Source: Amylostereum areolatum
Taxonomy: Eukaryota > Basidiomycota > Agaricomycetes > Russulales > Stereaceae
Length of the DNA: 64,000 nt
Direction: 5' to 3'
NCBI GenBank assembly: GCA_012932865.1
Contig: SAXG01000100.1
Location: forward strand, 54,532 to 118,531
A model generated the notes under the pieces. That model was not told where the DNA came from. It saw only the letters and a program-made list of their open reading frames with translations, and did no database searches. The position numbers and the translations under genes are program-made. This document shows positions 22,603 through 33,608 of the stretch, piece after piece; the stretch's first letter is position 1, and each line of letters starts with the position of its first letter.

Positions 22603-25600
22603 ATGAGCGCGCCAGCCGCGGCGCCGGCTCCAGGCGACGTCGACGAAGATGCCAACCCAGCGATGCGCCAACGCCCACGCAGCTCGCTCTCCTCCTTCCT
22701 CTTCCTCAGCTTTATCTTCTTCATGATGACGAACAACAGCGCGAACGACGACTCCGAAGTCCGGAATCGATACACAAACGCACTGGCCTCGCTCGAATGG
22801 CAATATGGGAACTACACGGAGTGGCTGAACGGGACGACGACGACGAATTTCACGATGGTGCGTTTTGGGTGTGGGCTATGCTTTCGACGGGAGGTATTCA
22901 CGCGCTTCTTTAGCCTGTGGATCGTCCTGAGGAGAGGAGATTGAAGGAGAAGACGCTCGGTTCCGGGACCCTTGTCGATCCGTCCCACCAAGCGTACTAC
23001 CCCAACATCACTGGCTTCATTCGTGGACCTTCCTTGTTGTACAACATCACACCAGGAGTCCTTCCAGGCGCCGACCTCCCATGGCTCTCCGATGCCTACG
23101 ACTTGATGAATGGGGTCAACCTCACTGAGGCGCTCGACAAACTTGGATCATGGAACTGGACGGCCGTAGAGAAGGTGGCGTTGAGTGTCGTTGAGAAGCC
23201 AATGGGCGCCGACGATAGGAAGGGAGCGAAATCAACCCAAGAGACGGACATTGTGTCCATTCAGGTATGTCTCTTTCCGGTGTCCATGGAGGGGTCGGTA
23301 TTTATACAGTGTAGGGCCACGTAGAGTTTATCGACGCGAACACACAAGACGAGATGCGCGTGGATTTCTCAGGCCTGCATTTTCTCAAGAACGGATCCAT
23401 CTTCGGCTTTGCGGAACCCGTCGGGTAGGCATTCTCCTACGCCGTACGATATATGCGCTCACGACGTCTAGGTCCTTCATCGACATCCGCACCTTGCCTT
23501 CCCTCGTCCCGCCTTCGGCCCAAAACGACACGGCCCACGCTCTGCTTCCGGCCCTCAAATCTCGAATAGACCAGCTCAAAGCGACCCTCAACAACGCCGA
23601 TCTGTCCACGGATTCTTCTACCTCGTCAACACCAGATATGCCGTCTTCCACCTGCCGCTTTCACATATATGCCCAGGTAGCACTGGCCAACGTTAGCGAG
23701 GCACAAATGGTCGAGCTTGAGGAGGAGCTGGCGAAACCTACCGGTGCAACGACCGTCCACCGTCCTCCATTACTTGTGGACGCCGTCCTGCTCAGCCGGG
23801 AATGCGGATTACTGATCAAGGTCAATGAGGCAGAGGGGCTGCGATCGAAGCTGTTTTTCCGGAAGGTCACAACCTGTACGTTGCCTTCCTTTCTCGTTCT
23901 CTTTCAAGGGACTAATGAATGCTCACGTTTAGACGCCGGCTTTGCGGGTGTCGTTTACCTCGCCTTGTTGATTCTCTTATCACGGCAGATGGCGGAAAGT
24001 AGCACGCCCGCTGCCCTTGCACGCATGTCTCGATGGACGTTTCTCGCTCAAGTCGTTGCGGATTCGATCGCGTTCGCAGGGGTAGGTCGGCCTTTCCTTG
24101 TTCGCCTCGCAATTGCTCATTGCATACTAGCACATCACATTCGCCATTCTGGCAGAAGGTCGACCGTCGGTCGCATTGGTGGCCCCCGCCTTTCTCTCCT
24201 GCGCATTGTTCGCTTACGAGGTGGTGCGTGAGATTTCTTGGACTTTCTTGAACTCGGCTAAGGTGCGCGTGCAGCAATTCGCGATGATCATCCACCAAGT
24301 TCAAGCACCTGAAGATTCTGTACCGCCACCACCACCGGCTCCTTCCCCGACAATAGCGCCTGCACCTGCGCGGTCATCCACAGCCGTGCCCGCACCCACA
24401 TCATCGGAACATGAACATGAACATGAACATGAACACGAACATGAGCATGAACACGCGTCTGAGGCGACCGCTTCCGATCGACTTTTGGGGACACCTCCCC
24501 AAGAACAACCCTCAGCCCGACCACCAGCAACAATCCCTGCACCGACTCCAGTCCAGCCGGCGCCGACCCTCTTCCGCGTCCTCCGTGCTTTCTGGACCCA
24601 TCTTCGGGATGACCCTCAAGCGCGCACCTGTAAGCTGGTCACTCTATCCATCTTCCTCTCCTCAATCTTTTTTTTTTCAGGGGCCCTCATCTCGGTCACC
24701 CTTTTCGTCGTCATGCGCATCATTCTCGCCCCGTCTCTGGCGATGGTGTGCTTCGCTTTGCTGTACGGATCCATCTGGATGCCGCAGATTGCTCGCGCGG
24801 CGAGGAGAGGACGAACTTGTGCGCTCAGCGCAGAGTACATGGTTGGGACGACGCTGGGACGCCTTGCCGTCGGGATGTGTAAGCCATGATCCTTGTTGGG
24901 AAGAGAATTTGGCTGATTATTATGGATAGATTTCCTGGCGTGTCCCAAGAACGTGCTGGATGTAACGCCTAGGGGTACTTGGTTATTCGTATGCGGGCAA
25001 GGGATCGCAGTACTGAGAACACTCGGCTTGTAGGTTGGATCTACCCCCTGGCTCTTGTGATGTTCGCCCAGATGGGTCTTATATGGCTCCAGAACACGAT
25101 CGGGCCTTCGTTCTTCCTACCTCAACGCGTACGTCTTTTACGTCTTTTGCTGCCTTTCTCTTCTTTGACCTAGCCCATCGTTCAGTACTCCGAAACATCC
25201 TCGTATGACTATCACCCGCCACTGCCGCGGGCCACGGACATCGAGGCGCCGGACGCGACATTGGGTGATTGCGCGATTTGCATGGACACGATCCGGTACG
25301 ACGAGAAGGAGCGCGCGGCCCAGGGTGCAGATGACAAGCGCGAGGTGGTGGTGGTGGGTGGGCTACTGGGAAGGTTCGGCATGGGTGTCGATGTTGCAAT
25401 GGCCGGGAAGAGGAAGAACTACAGTTTGTCGCCGTGTCATCATCTATTCGTGAGTCTCTTCTTCATGTCGCGAGTGACTTAAGCTGACTTCGGCCCGGTG
25501 TATGTAGCATACGGAGTGCTTGGAGAGGGTAGGTTTCTTGTTTCCTCTCGCGAGACTTTCGCTTATAATAATCTCAAACGTGTGATCAGTGGCTTGCGAT

Positions 25601-25697
25601 CAAGGTGAGCTCGATCTTGTCCGTCGTCGCTTCCTTGCGTTGAAGTATCTTGCAGAATATTTGTCCACAATGCAGACGACCTCTCCCACCTTTATGA
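22603..25697 (+). CDS. Transmembrane RING E3 ubiquitin ligase, Tul1/Dsc1 type
   Basis: Integral membrane ubiquitin ligase of the Golgi/endosome Dsc complex family, which marks membrane proteins for degradation and, in some fungi, activates SREBP. The ATG at 22603 starts an Ala/Pro-rich segment, then a hydrophobic helix (SFLFLSFIFFMMT). A long lumenal part follows with many N-glycosylation sites (NYTEWLNGT, PNITGF, YNITPG, NLTEAL, NWTAV). Several transmembrane segments follow between about 23930 and 25150, separated by a Pro/Ala-rich loop with a Glu-His tandem repeat. The C-terminus is a RING-H2: DCAICMDTI, then SPCHHLFHTECLERW and NICPQCRRPL, split by introns of about 60 nt; the stop is at 25695-25697. 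The order of hydrophobic helices then terminal RING is characteristic of Tul1. Confidence 0.85.
24407..24455. repeat. In-frame GAACAT hexamer repeat (Glu-His)n
   Basis: About eight tandem GARCAY units inside the cytosolic loop of the Tul1-type ligase, coding for alternating Glu and His. Likely to vary in length between strains. Confidence 0.8.
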
Positions 25698-26193
25698 AGA
25701 TCGATCGCGTTCTCGGTTGACATTGCGCGGGTGACATATGTTCGTAGGAACGCATGTACATAATGAACAATACGGTCTTTCGGGATGGACGTGATTGCGC
25801 GGAGGTTTGACATCAGCCCTAGATTTGTTCACGACCTCCGGCCGTTATCCCTCAGGTTTCAGCAAGCGGGTAAGGCTCTCGTCTTGAGGAAGAGATCTAG
25901 TCTTTGACGTTTTCGATATCAGTGACTGTACAAGTTGTCGATGCGGCTGACCAACTGCTGTCCTTCCGATTGCCCAATAATGGCCTATCGACGATCTTGT
26001 CCTCGCGCTGTCCTCGCGCTGTCCTCGTGCAATGTGATATAGTACAGCCGGTGAACAACAGGGTGGAAGAATAGAAGATTATCGATGCATGACTGTCACA
26101 ACTTCAAGATGGGGCAAGATTTGAGGATGGACTCGAAGGTGGTAGGCGCCGGTGGGACTATAAGAAGTGCTTTATGCTTCTTTCTAACTCCTC
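25698..26193. other. Intergenic, no gene seen
   Basis: Contains a short tandem TGTCCTCGCGC repeat near 25998-26030. No coding signal. Confidence 0.45.
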
Positions 26194-29100
26194 ATGCCTT
26201 CTCCCACACCTGCAGTAATTCCACCAAGTATGAGTAACCCCGGCGAAGAACGTCGTCCCCCTGATCCCCAGTCTTCCTTTCCGCTCCGAGCCAAGCGAAG
26301 CCAAGATACCCTCCGGACCCTGCATGTGGCAGCCCCCTCCAAGTCGCCTTCCCCTCCCCCTGCACCCGATCCAGAACCAGCGCGACCCTTATACGCGCCC
26401 GATCTCTCCATGCTCCTGAATGACAAGAAACATGACTATGAGGCATCCCTTGAGCGCCGCCTAGAATCGGATTTCTATCTCAAATCAGAGATCCTCGTCC
26501 TCGACGTGACGCCGCTCCTGGATGTAGATGGCATGGTGGACGCGCTCTGGGCCAAGTGGTTATTCAGGGTGCTTAGCGACATCATCGATGCGTCGGTGTA
26601 CATGGACGACACACTTTTGGACAATAAAGGTGCCGGCCTGCGGCGGGTCTTCGACGATCATCCAGACCTTTACAAGTGGGTCTACCAAGCAACGCAAGAC
26701 AGGGATTACCGCACTCTCCGTCTACTCAGTGAGTATCGACAACATCGTCTCACAAGGGCCTTCGAATTCATATTATTTTGTCCTCAGAGATTCTTCGTCC
26801 ACCCTCAACTCTCCTTCCTCCCCCGCCTGAACCGACTGCAATTGAGACGCAGGCACAGCGAGAAGGTGCGCAGCATCTAATGCACAGTTCTTTGACGCTG
26901 CTCACAATCATCTCCTGAGTCTAGAGACGGTTGTTTCGTGGATGGGCAAGTTTCGCGGAGACTCCGCCAGGCTTTTACACGACATTCTGGCAAGCTATCT
27001 CGACTCTCCGACCGGTACAAACTTTCACGCTCGCTATGTCTCCCACATCCAATCATCGGGCACTGGAAAATCACGCGGACACGACGAGCTTGCGAAGGAC
27101 ATCCTTTACATCCCCCTCAACCTCGCCGCTTCCAGGACAAGCCGTGCGTGACTGCCTTATCCCACCGATCTCACTTAAACCGACGAATTGATTATTGTAT
27201 ATAGGTTTCCCACCCGCTGACCATGAGATGGCCGCGTGGATCAAGAACCTCCCGAAGGGATACTTCAATACAGTATACGCGGAACAACGGTTCCAGGGTT
27301 TTTTCTACGGCCTTTTTACAGTGACTGTACGGCGTTTGAGCGCCATTCAAGCTGATCCAGAATGTTCGTGCGATAATCACCCTGGTGCTTCCCGCGCTGA
27401 TCGTTCTACAGTAGACATCACGTCTCGACACATCGAGGACATCGAGCGCGATGTCGTCGAGGCTGAAAATCCCCCGATTGGCCTCACCATTGAAGACGAG
27501 CCCGACGTGAGGGCCACGCTTTTCCGTCTCGCTCGTTTGGCTCGGGCCTTCCGCGGAAAGCTGGCCGAGGGCTGTGTCTTTGACAAACACGGGGAGTACC
27601 GACGCTCGTTCTACGAAGAAGTTCAAACAGAAGCCGAAAAGGTATGTACTCGACGCGTGCGTTGTGCGCCGCGGCTCTCTGACGACTGTGTAAGTTCATG
27701 AAAAGCAGCGAACATGCCCGCAAGGGCGCGATGATGAGTTCTGTCGACACGTATGACCCAAGTATGTCCCCCGTCTTTCGCAGGTCCACGTGCGTCGTCA
27801 TTCACATTTCTTAGATGGCGACGTGATGAGAGCGGCTGAAACGCTTCACAAGTTTCTCGACCCTCTCGGGGTGTACAATGAGCGCGGAAGTAACAAACAC
27901 CTGCTCGCCGTCATAAGTATCGATGAAGCACACGAACTCACGAACAGGGTTGGGGGATCCGGGAAAGGAGATACACGGACTCTACTCTCCCAGCTGCGAT
28001 ACCCTTTGCCTATCATCAAAAAGCTTCCGTTCTTCACCGTTTTCCTGTCCACTTCCGGAGAGGTCCATCTATTCTCACCCGATCCCGCGTACAACCCTTC
28101 CGACCGCATTCGCCGAAACAAGTTTAACCAGTTCGACCCGATCACCGAAACGGGATTCGACGAATTCGCGGACAAGGTAGATGTGCATTCCGGTAAATGG
28201 ACGTTGTCCCGCGTCGCATCGACGCACCACATCGCTCATCTCGGACGCTCGCTGTGAGTCTCCGTCCCGATCGTTTTGACGCTCTCCGTGTGACCGTTCC
28301 CCGCCCTCCCCCATAGGTTTGCGGCACTCTATGACGCAGGCAGCGAGGAGACCAAGAAAGGCATGGTCGGCTGGGCGCGCACCAAGCTTCTCGGAGCCGA
28401 TCCTCTGCCAGACCAGCTCGATGGCGCGATGAAGCTGGCATGCTTGGCCGTGCGACTAGGCCTTGACTTCAAGGGCACCCGGTGGGTGGAGCGCGAACTC
28501 GAACGCACGCAGGTGGAGCGTCATGTGAAGATCTGTCTTTCGGCGACAGCGGGCTTCCACAGCTTCACCACGGCATCGGCATCGGAGCCGTTGCTCGCTG
28601 AAGCTGCCTCGAATTCAATGGCAAAGCCAAGCTGGGGCGCTGCCGACGCTCTCTTATCGCATATGGACTCTTCCTACCTGGACCCCGGTGACCGTGGAGA
28701 GGTTATTGCGGCACTCCTTCTCCTGCTCGCTCGTGATAGGGCGTCGGACGCGACACACCTGGACCTTGGACCCGATGTTGACCTCGACGAAGAAGGATTC
28801 ACGATGAAGCGCATAGTCAAGATTCCCGATTTTCTGGCCGCTCTTCTGCAGAAGAACGTCGATCAGGAGCTGCCCGCAACGTACGTTAATGATGAAGACC
28901 GCGACATCTCCCTCCGGGACCGGTTCAAGGACGGCAACATCTGGTTCAATCACTTTGTGAAGCTCAACAACTTCAGTATGCTTAGCAAGGAGTACCTCGC
29001 CCGCTTGATCGCTCGTGGTGCTGCTGTCATTTGCGCGAACAATCAACGCGGGGTGGACATTGTCATTCCTTTCCTCTTTGGAAACGTCCTCCGCCCTGAC

Positions 29101-29592
29101 AAGGTTTCGGCCATCCTCATCCAAGTCAAGAACGACAAGTCATACACAACGAACGTGAAAGAATGTCTGTTTGAAGCAATGGATCCATTGCAACTACGCA
29201 TTGTCGCCAAAGACGAGCACGCCAAAGAGGCAAAAGTCAAACCCGTTATTCGGATGGTTTTTGCACTCGCGTCTTCAAGCTCCGGTATATCACGCCCATC
29301 GGTCGTCTCCAACAGGAAGTACACCGCCTACGACATATGGTGTGCAGGCACCTCCGACCAGACGTTCGTCCCCATTCAAGCACGGGAGATCCCAACCTAT
29401 GATGCCCTTCTTTTGCGGTCCCGCAAGCTCACCGACGCCTACGAGCCTAAAGGTTCGAATGCGAGAGTTATCGAAGGTCGAGGGGAGGCGCGGCGTAGGC
29501 AGCATCCCGCGACGGGCACAAATGCCCACCATTTCGACAAATACGTGAAGTTGGAGAGTGGGGGAGACCGGGCGCTGATTGACGAGGTTTGA
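26194..29592 (+). CDS. CR3: NTPase-nuclease family protein (Crinkler-like)
   Basis: Starts at the ATG at 26194 (MPSPTPAVIPPSMS). The header shows LYAPDLSML and ends RTLRLLS at about 26730 before a GT-AG intron. The next exons carry MGKFRGDSARLLHDILASYL, the P-loop HIQSSGTGKSRGHDELAKD (about 27050), FPPADHEMAAWIK, and RATLFRLARLARAF. Walker B LLAVISIDEAHELT lies at about 27905-27945, then FFTVFLSTSGEVH and FDPITETGFDEFA. The C-terminal exon (from about 28320) has MKLACLAVRLGLDF, GDRGEV, NNQRGVDIVIPFL and ILIQVKNDKSY, then the tail with RRRQHPATGT and HFDKYVKL; the stop is at 29590-29592. Every family motif is present with consensus residues, so this looks like an intact reference copy. It lies between the two arms of the inverted mannanase duplication. 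Confidence 0.7.
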
Positions 29593-29878
29593 AGCTTGAA
29601 GCTTGAACTTCCAGAAGACAGGTCACAGATGTACTCTTCTTTTAGCGTATATGTTCAATTTATGTTAATATGAGCTTTTCTCCCCATCTCCTCACGGATG
29701 TGTGTGGTTGTGCAACGCGAACATATACTCCAATATCTTACATTGGGGATGTACTGACCCGAAAGTACCACTACGCGCGAATTGCCCTGTTTTTGGCGTC
29801 ATATACAGACCGAAGAGATAAAGCCATCCACCTAACCGCAGCATCAGTCTTAGTTCTGCCAGCAGCCCGCGCGATAGT

Positions 29879-31672
29879 TTGGGTATAAACGTTAGGAAAA
29901 GATCCGAATATATAATCGAAGAACCATGACACTTGCAGAGGGATCGTGGCTTCATTCTCTCGCCTTCAACGCGGCTGCATGCGATGTCTCAAGTTCGTAA
30001 ACTGAGTTATCCGGGAAAATCTGCCATGGGCTCCGCGTCAGCCAGAGTCCCCGATCGTGAAAAGGAGGACTCACCGCATATCCATCCTGGGGCGTGTCTC
30101 CTGTCGATAAGTGCGAACCAGCTTGCCTACATCCCAGTCTCACAAACCATCCACAAGGAAGCCAAGGAGACGTACCAGATGAGATCGCCCGTCAACCCCG
30201 AGCTCAGAACGGCGTCGTACCACTCCGAGTACGTCGATTCTTGATCACCGGTAACGCCGAACTCTTCCATGATGACCGGCTTGTTCGCGTTTGCCTGCGA
30301 CGCAGCGTGGTCGATGACCCATTGGGAGCCCCAGCCGGTCACGTTGGTGGTGACACCCCAGCTGACCTGCAGGATAGCATACATTAGCGAGTGGTTGAAA
30401 CCCTGGAGAGACACGGACGAACGGGGTAGGCCTGCGGAGCGAAGATGTCAGGACGTTTTACTATGAGCCAAGGTCAAAAACTTGCGTGGAATGTTCCAAA
30501 GTCGATGGTGTCGATGGCGAGGTTCGCGTCGAAATCGATGCCCTCGGTTCCTCTGAAACCATACATGAGTACTGGGCAACGGCTTGCCGAGAGGGCGAGC
30601 ACGTACTGGTAGGGGTATGACGGGTTTGTCGGCTCGTTGAAAAAGCCTTCGTCGCCGATAGCGACGAGATGGTTCGAGTCGATTGACTTGATGAAAGACG
30701 ATAGGTCCGAGGCCCAGGCAGTGATCGTCTCTGGGGTACAATTTCCTTAAGATCGTCTAGACGATCGAGTGAGTCATTGTAGGAACTGGAAGGTGAAACC
30801 GGACGCACGTGGAGCTACCAGAGCACCTAGGCTCGTTGGTTAGAGAGCCGAAAATCACAGGATAAGAGCCTACCCATTCCCAGGGTATGATGGTAGGTTC
30901 GTCGAGGTAACGATCAACGAAAGTGCTCACGTAGTTTTTGTATGCACTCTGTGAACCTGATCAGTGTCGTCTCTCAAGCCTCTTAGAAGTTTGAGTCACA
31001 ATAACGTCGGGGTTCGTATAGAACGCGTCGTGGAGTTGACCAGAGCCGAGGATCAGAGCCTCATAGACATCCATTCCTCCGTAGTCGGAGCGGTTGTTTG
31101 TCCTGGTAAAACTGAGAGGGTGTGAGTACATTATAGATTGATTAGCAACCACGCGAAGGACATACAAAGCGACGATGAGACGAAGACCGTTGGCATTCGC
31201 TGCAGCCACGACGTTGTCTCTAATGCGATGTCAATGTCAATTTCCCTCAATAAAACCCGACGGCGTACCAAAACTCTGTAGTCCAGTAGCACCGGTGTTG
31301 ACCGTAGGCGTACTTCCAGACCAGCTCTGGTAGTAGTCCCCGCCCGGACTGGTCACCTCGTTGAAGCCCCTGCGCGTTCAAACGATCAGACTTCCTCCAT
31401 CCTTTGCCACAGCTGACCGAAACTGACCAGGTTCGAACCACCGTCGCGCCCGTTGCGGCGATATCCGCGAAGGCGGTGTTCGTGTTGTCGGTGCTGATAT
31501 CAGTGAGTCCCGCCCAGTACGAATTCGCACTGTTTGCGACGTTAGATAGACCGTGAGGGTGTATGAAAACTACGCGCCCGACTGCGGCAAAAGGTTCCCC
31601 GTTCAGCTGACAACTCTAGCCTGAAGTCGTCACAAACCCGGTCGTTGTCGGCGCTGCGTTCCCAGACCATGC
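29879..31672. repeat. Inverted duplication of mannanase gene, right copy
   Basis: Reverse-orientation match to 20437-22262, including introns and part of the 3' UTR. Sequence differs at many sites, so it is older than the 12.27-kb palindrome. Confidence 0.8.
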
Positions 31673-31693
31673 CGAACGTCGACAAAGTTGCAT
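29952..31693 (-). pseudogene. Broken GH5 mannanase copy
   Basis: Paralogue of the mannanase at 20395-22188 on the opposite strand. The catalytic domain blocks remain (TNEPRCSGS with the acid/base Glu, and VIMEEFGVTG with the nucleophile). The front is damaged: the hydrophobic signal peptide is gone (only RRSAWSGNAAP-like sequence precedes the mature part), and a glutamine codon early in the mature protein has become a stop, TAG on the minus strand at 31616-31618. The stop at the normal 3' end is at 29952-29954. With no secretion signal and an early nonsense codon it should not give secreted enzyme. Confidence 0.75.
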
Positions 31694-32919
31694 CGTGATT
31701 CGTCAATGATGACTGAACAGATCACGAGTGACGAGTGAGCTTCACAAAGGGCAACAATAGAAGAAAATGACGCACCGTGTACGCAAGGCAGAGCGTCGTC
31801 GCGAGCTCTTCAGTTCCGTGAATTTATGGATTAACGTTGGATTCGTTATTCAACCACCTGGAAGAAACAAGCCGCGACGTACCGAAAGGCGTATACTTCC
31901 TTCCAACTGTAACAATGGTTGCATTTGTTTTTGAGAAGCATGCCTGTGAAGGTGTTATGCAACGAGGGTTGCGCTATTACGTACGTTTTAATTGACGACC
32001 AAAAAGAGACGGTGAAGGTGAGGCTAAATGAGGATGAAGGATAAGAGGATGAAGGACAAGTGAAGACCGGGATTAGACAAGGCCTCAGCCTGCTCACGCG
32101 CTCACGGCCTGGCCACGGCCCACGGTCCGATTCCCGGCCGATGCCTCCGGGTTCCGCCCACAAGTTGAAAGTGAAACAACCGACTGTACTTCAACTCAAC
32201 TGCCCACACTACATTCTCCTGCCTTCACACCGTCACTTATCGCAAGAAGTTCCACAAAGCTGACAAGGCCATGGCTCTATTTAAACACTTGAAGCACATG
32301 GACGAAGCGCGCGCCCGCCATACTCGCCAGGTGAAGAGGTGCCACCGGGCGCACACTGGCAGCGGTATGTGCCACCACGTTATCCATCCATCCATCCATC
32401 CATCATTCCATTCTTCTATATTCGTCGAGAAATCATTTCCTATAAATCCCCCATGGTCCAGCTTTCGAGCCCGACCATTTCTCCATGGCAGTCTCCCACA
32501 AACACCCATCTGGACCATTGGCGGATGCGTTTTTCAATGACGAAGGCCCAAGTGGCGAGCCCCAGCTTATCATTCCTAGCCACGAAACACTCCCCGATCT
32601 CCCTGGAATGTGCAATACGAAGGGCAAGACAGCGTCGGGGTCGGGCAGGGGCTTACCCGCCGCACCACAGGTCACCAGTGTCGTGGCTTCTCTGGCCAAT
32701 AGAAGAATAACTAGCCAGGACACTGCTGAACGCATCATTGTGGTCAAGCTACCAGAAGTCGTAGAACTGTTTCTCGTAGGCCGCCAGCGGCTGCTCATCA
32801 GAGGAGCTTTCCCCGTTCCAACATTTGTGGCGATGGAAGGTGCGCGATTGCATTTAACTTTAGGCCACAGCTCATGTTTTCCCGGGCGCTCTACTTAGCA
32901 TTCCTTCCGCAAGCACTGG
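31694..32919. other. No firmly supported gene
   Basis: A plus-strand open frame at 32485-32898 precedes the nuclease remnant and could be its upstream part, but it has no recognisable motif. Confidence 0.35.
32382..32404. repeat. ATCC tetranucleotide microsatellite
   Basis: About five to six tandem ATCC units. Confidence 0.7.
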
Positions 32920-33197
32920 GCCGATTGGACTTTCCACTCTTTGTGGGTTGCTGTCTACTCGGACGTTGTGAAGCTCGCTGATCATCGGCTCGTTCAGCCG
33001 GCGGTTTGTGGACAGAATACGTCGCTTTCGTGGGTTGGAATCCCCAGACACCCATCGATATGGTCATCCCGATCGTTTTTAACGAAACCAAGGCCGTTGA
33101 AGCCATCACAATCCAGGCTATGAACGACAAATCGTGGTCCAACGGCTTAGTACGGCCGAGTCGATCCACCTTGTCCACTATCCATAGCGCTAATTAG
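32920..33197 (+). pseudogene. Remnant of a divergent NTPase-nuclease C-terminus
   Basis: The frame at 33006-33197 contains GWNPQTPIDMVIPIVF followed by AITIQAMNDKSW. This aligns with the family block NNQRGVDIVIP...ILIQVKNDKSY, with the D kept and the QVK lysine lost (QAM). No P-loop or DEAH block is found upstream within reach. It looks like a truncated member of a different branch of the same family. Confidence 0.5.
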
Positions 33198-33608
33198 ATG
33201 TACAAGTTGCACATACTACATGAATGCATGATCACTGTCCTCCCCATGGTCGAGAATTAAGAGTAGAGGCCCGACAGCGTACGCTGCACACTGCTGTTTA
33301 CTCTGGGAGTTGAACGTACTAGTATATCGCGCGTGTAAGCTGCTCGCAAACGAGACTGAATGAGTTTGATTCCATCTTGATCGTCGTTAGAAAGCTGGCT
33401 GTGAACATGTAGTGATGTACGCTGGACCACCGGCACGATCCTTCGGCTCAATCTCGGCCAATCCCGTGGCCGCTGCCCACGGGCCGTCTCTTCAGAAGCT
33501 TCAGGCTCAGCCTTCAGCGCTTCAGCTTCAGCCTTAGTCCTCGCGTTGAATTGTACTTACGCATACTCTGGCACCTTTCTCTGAATTCGCCCCTCCTATA
33601 TGCTCACC
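33198..33608. other. Promoter region of CR4
   Basis: No gene. A CCAATC box-like element lies at about 33459 and short GC-rich inverted words (GTGGCCGCTGCCCAC) follow it. Similar CCAATC-containing sequence lies before the orphan ATG at 37396. Confidence 0.35.
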
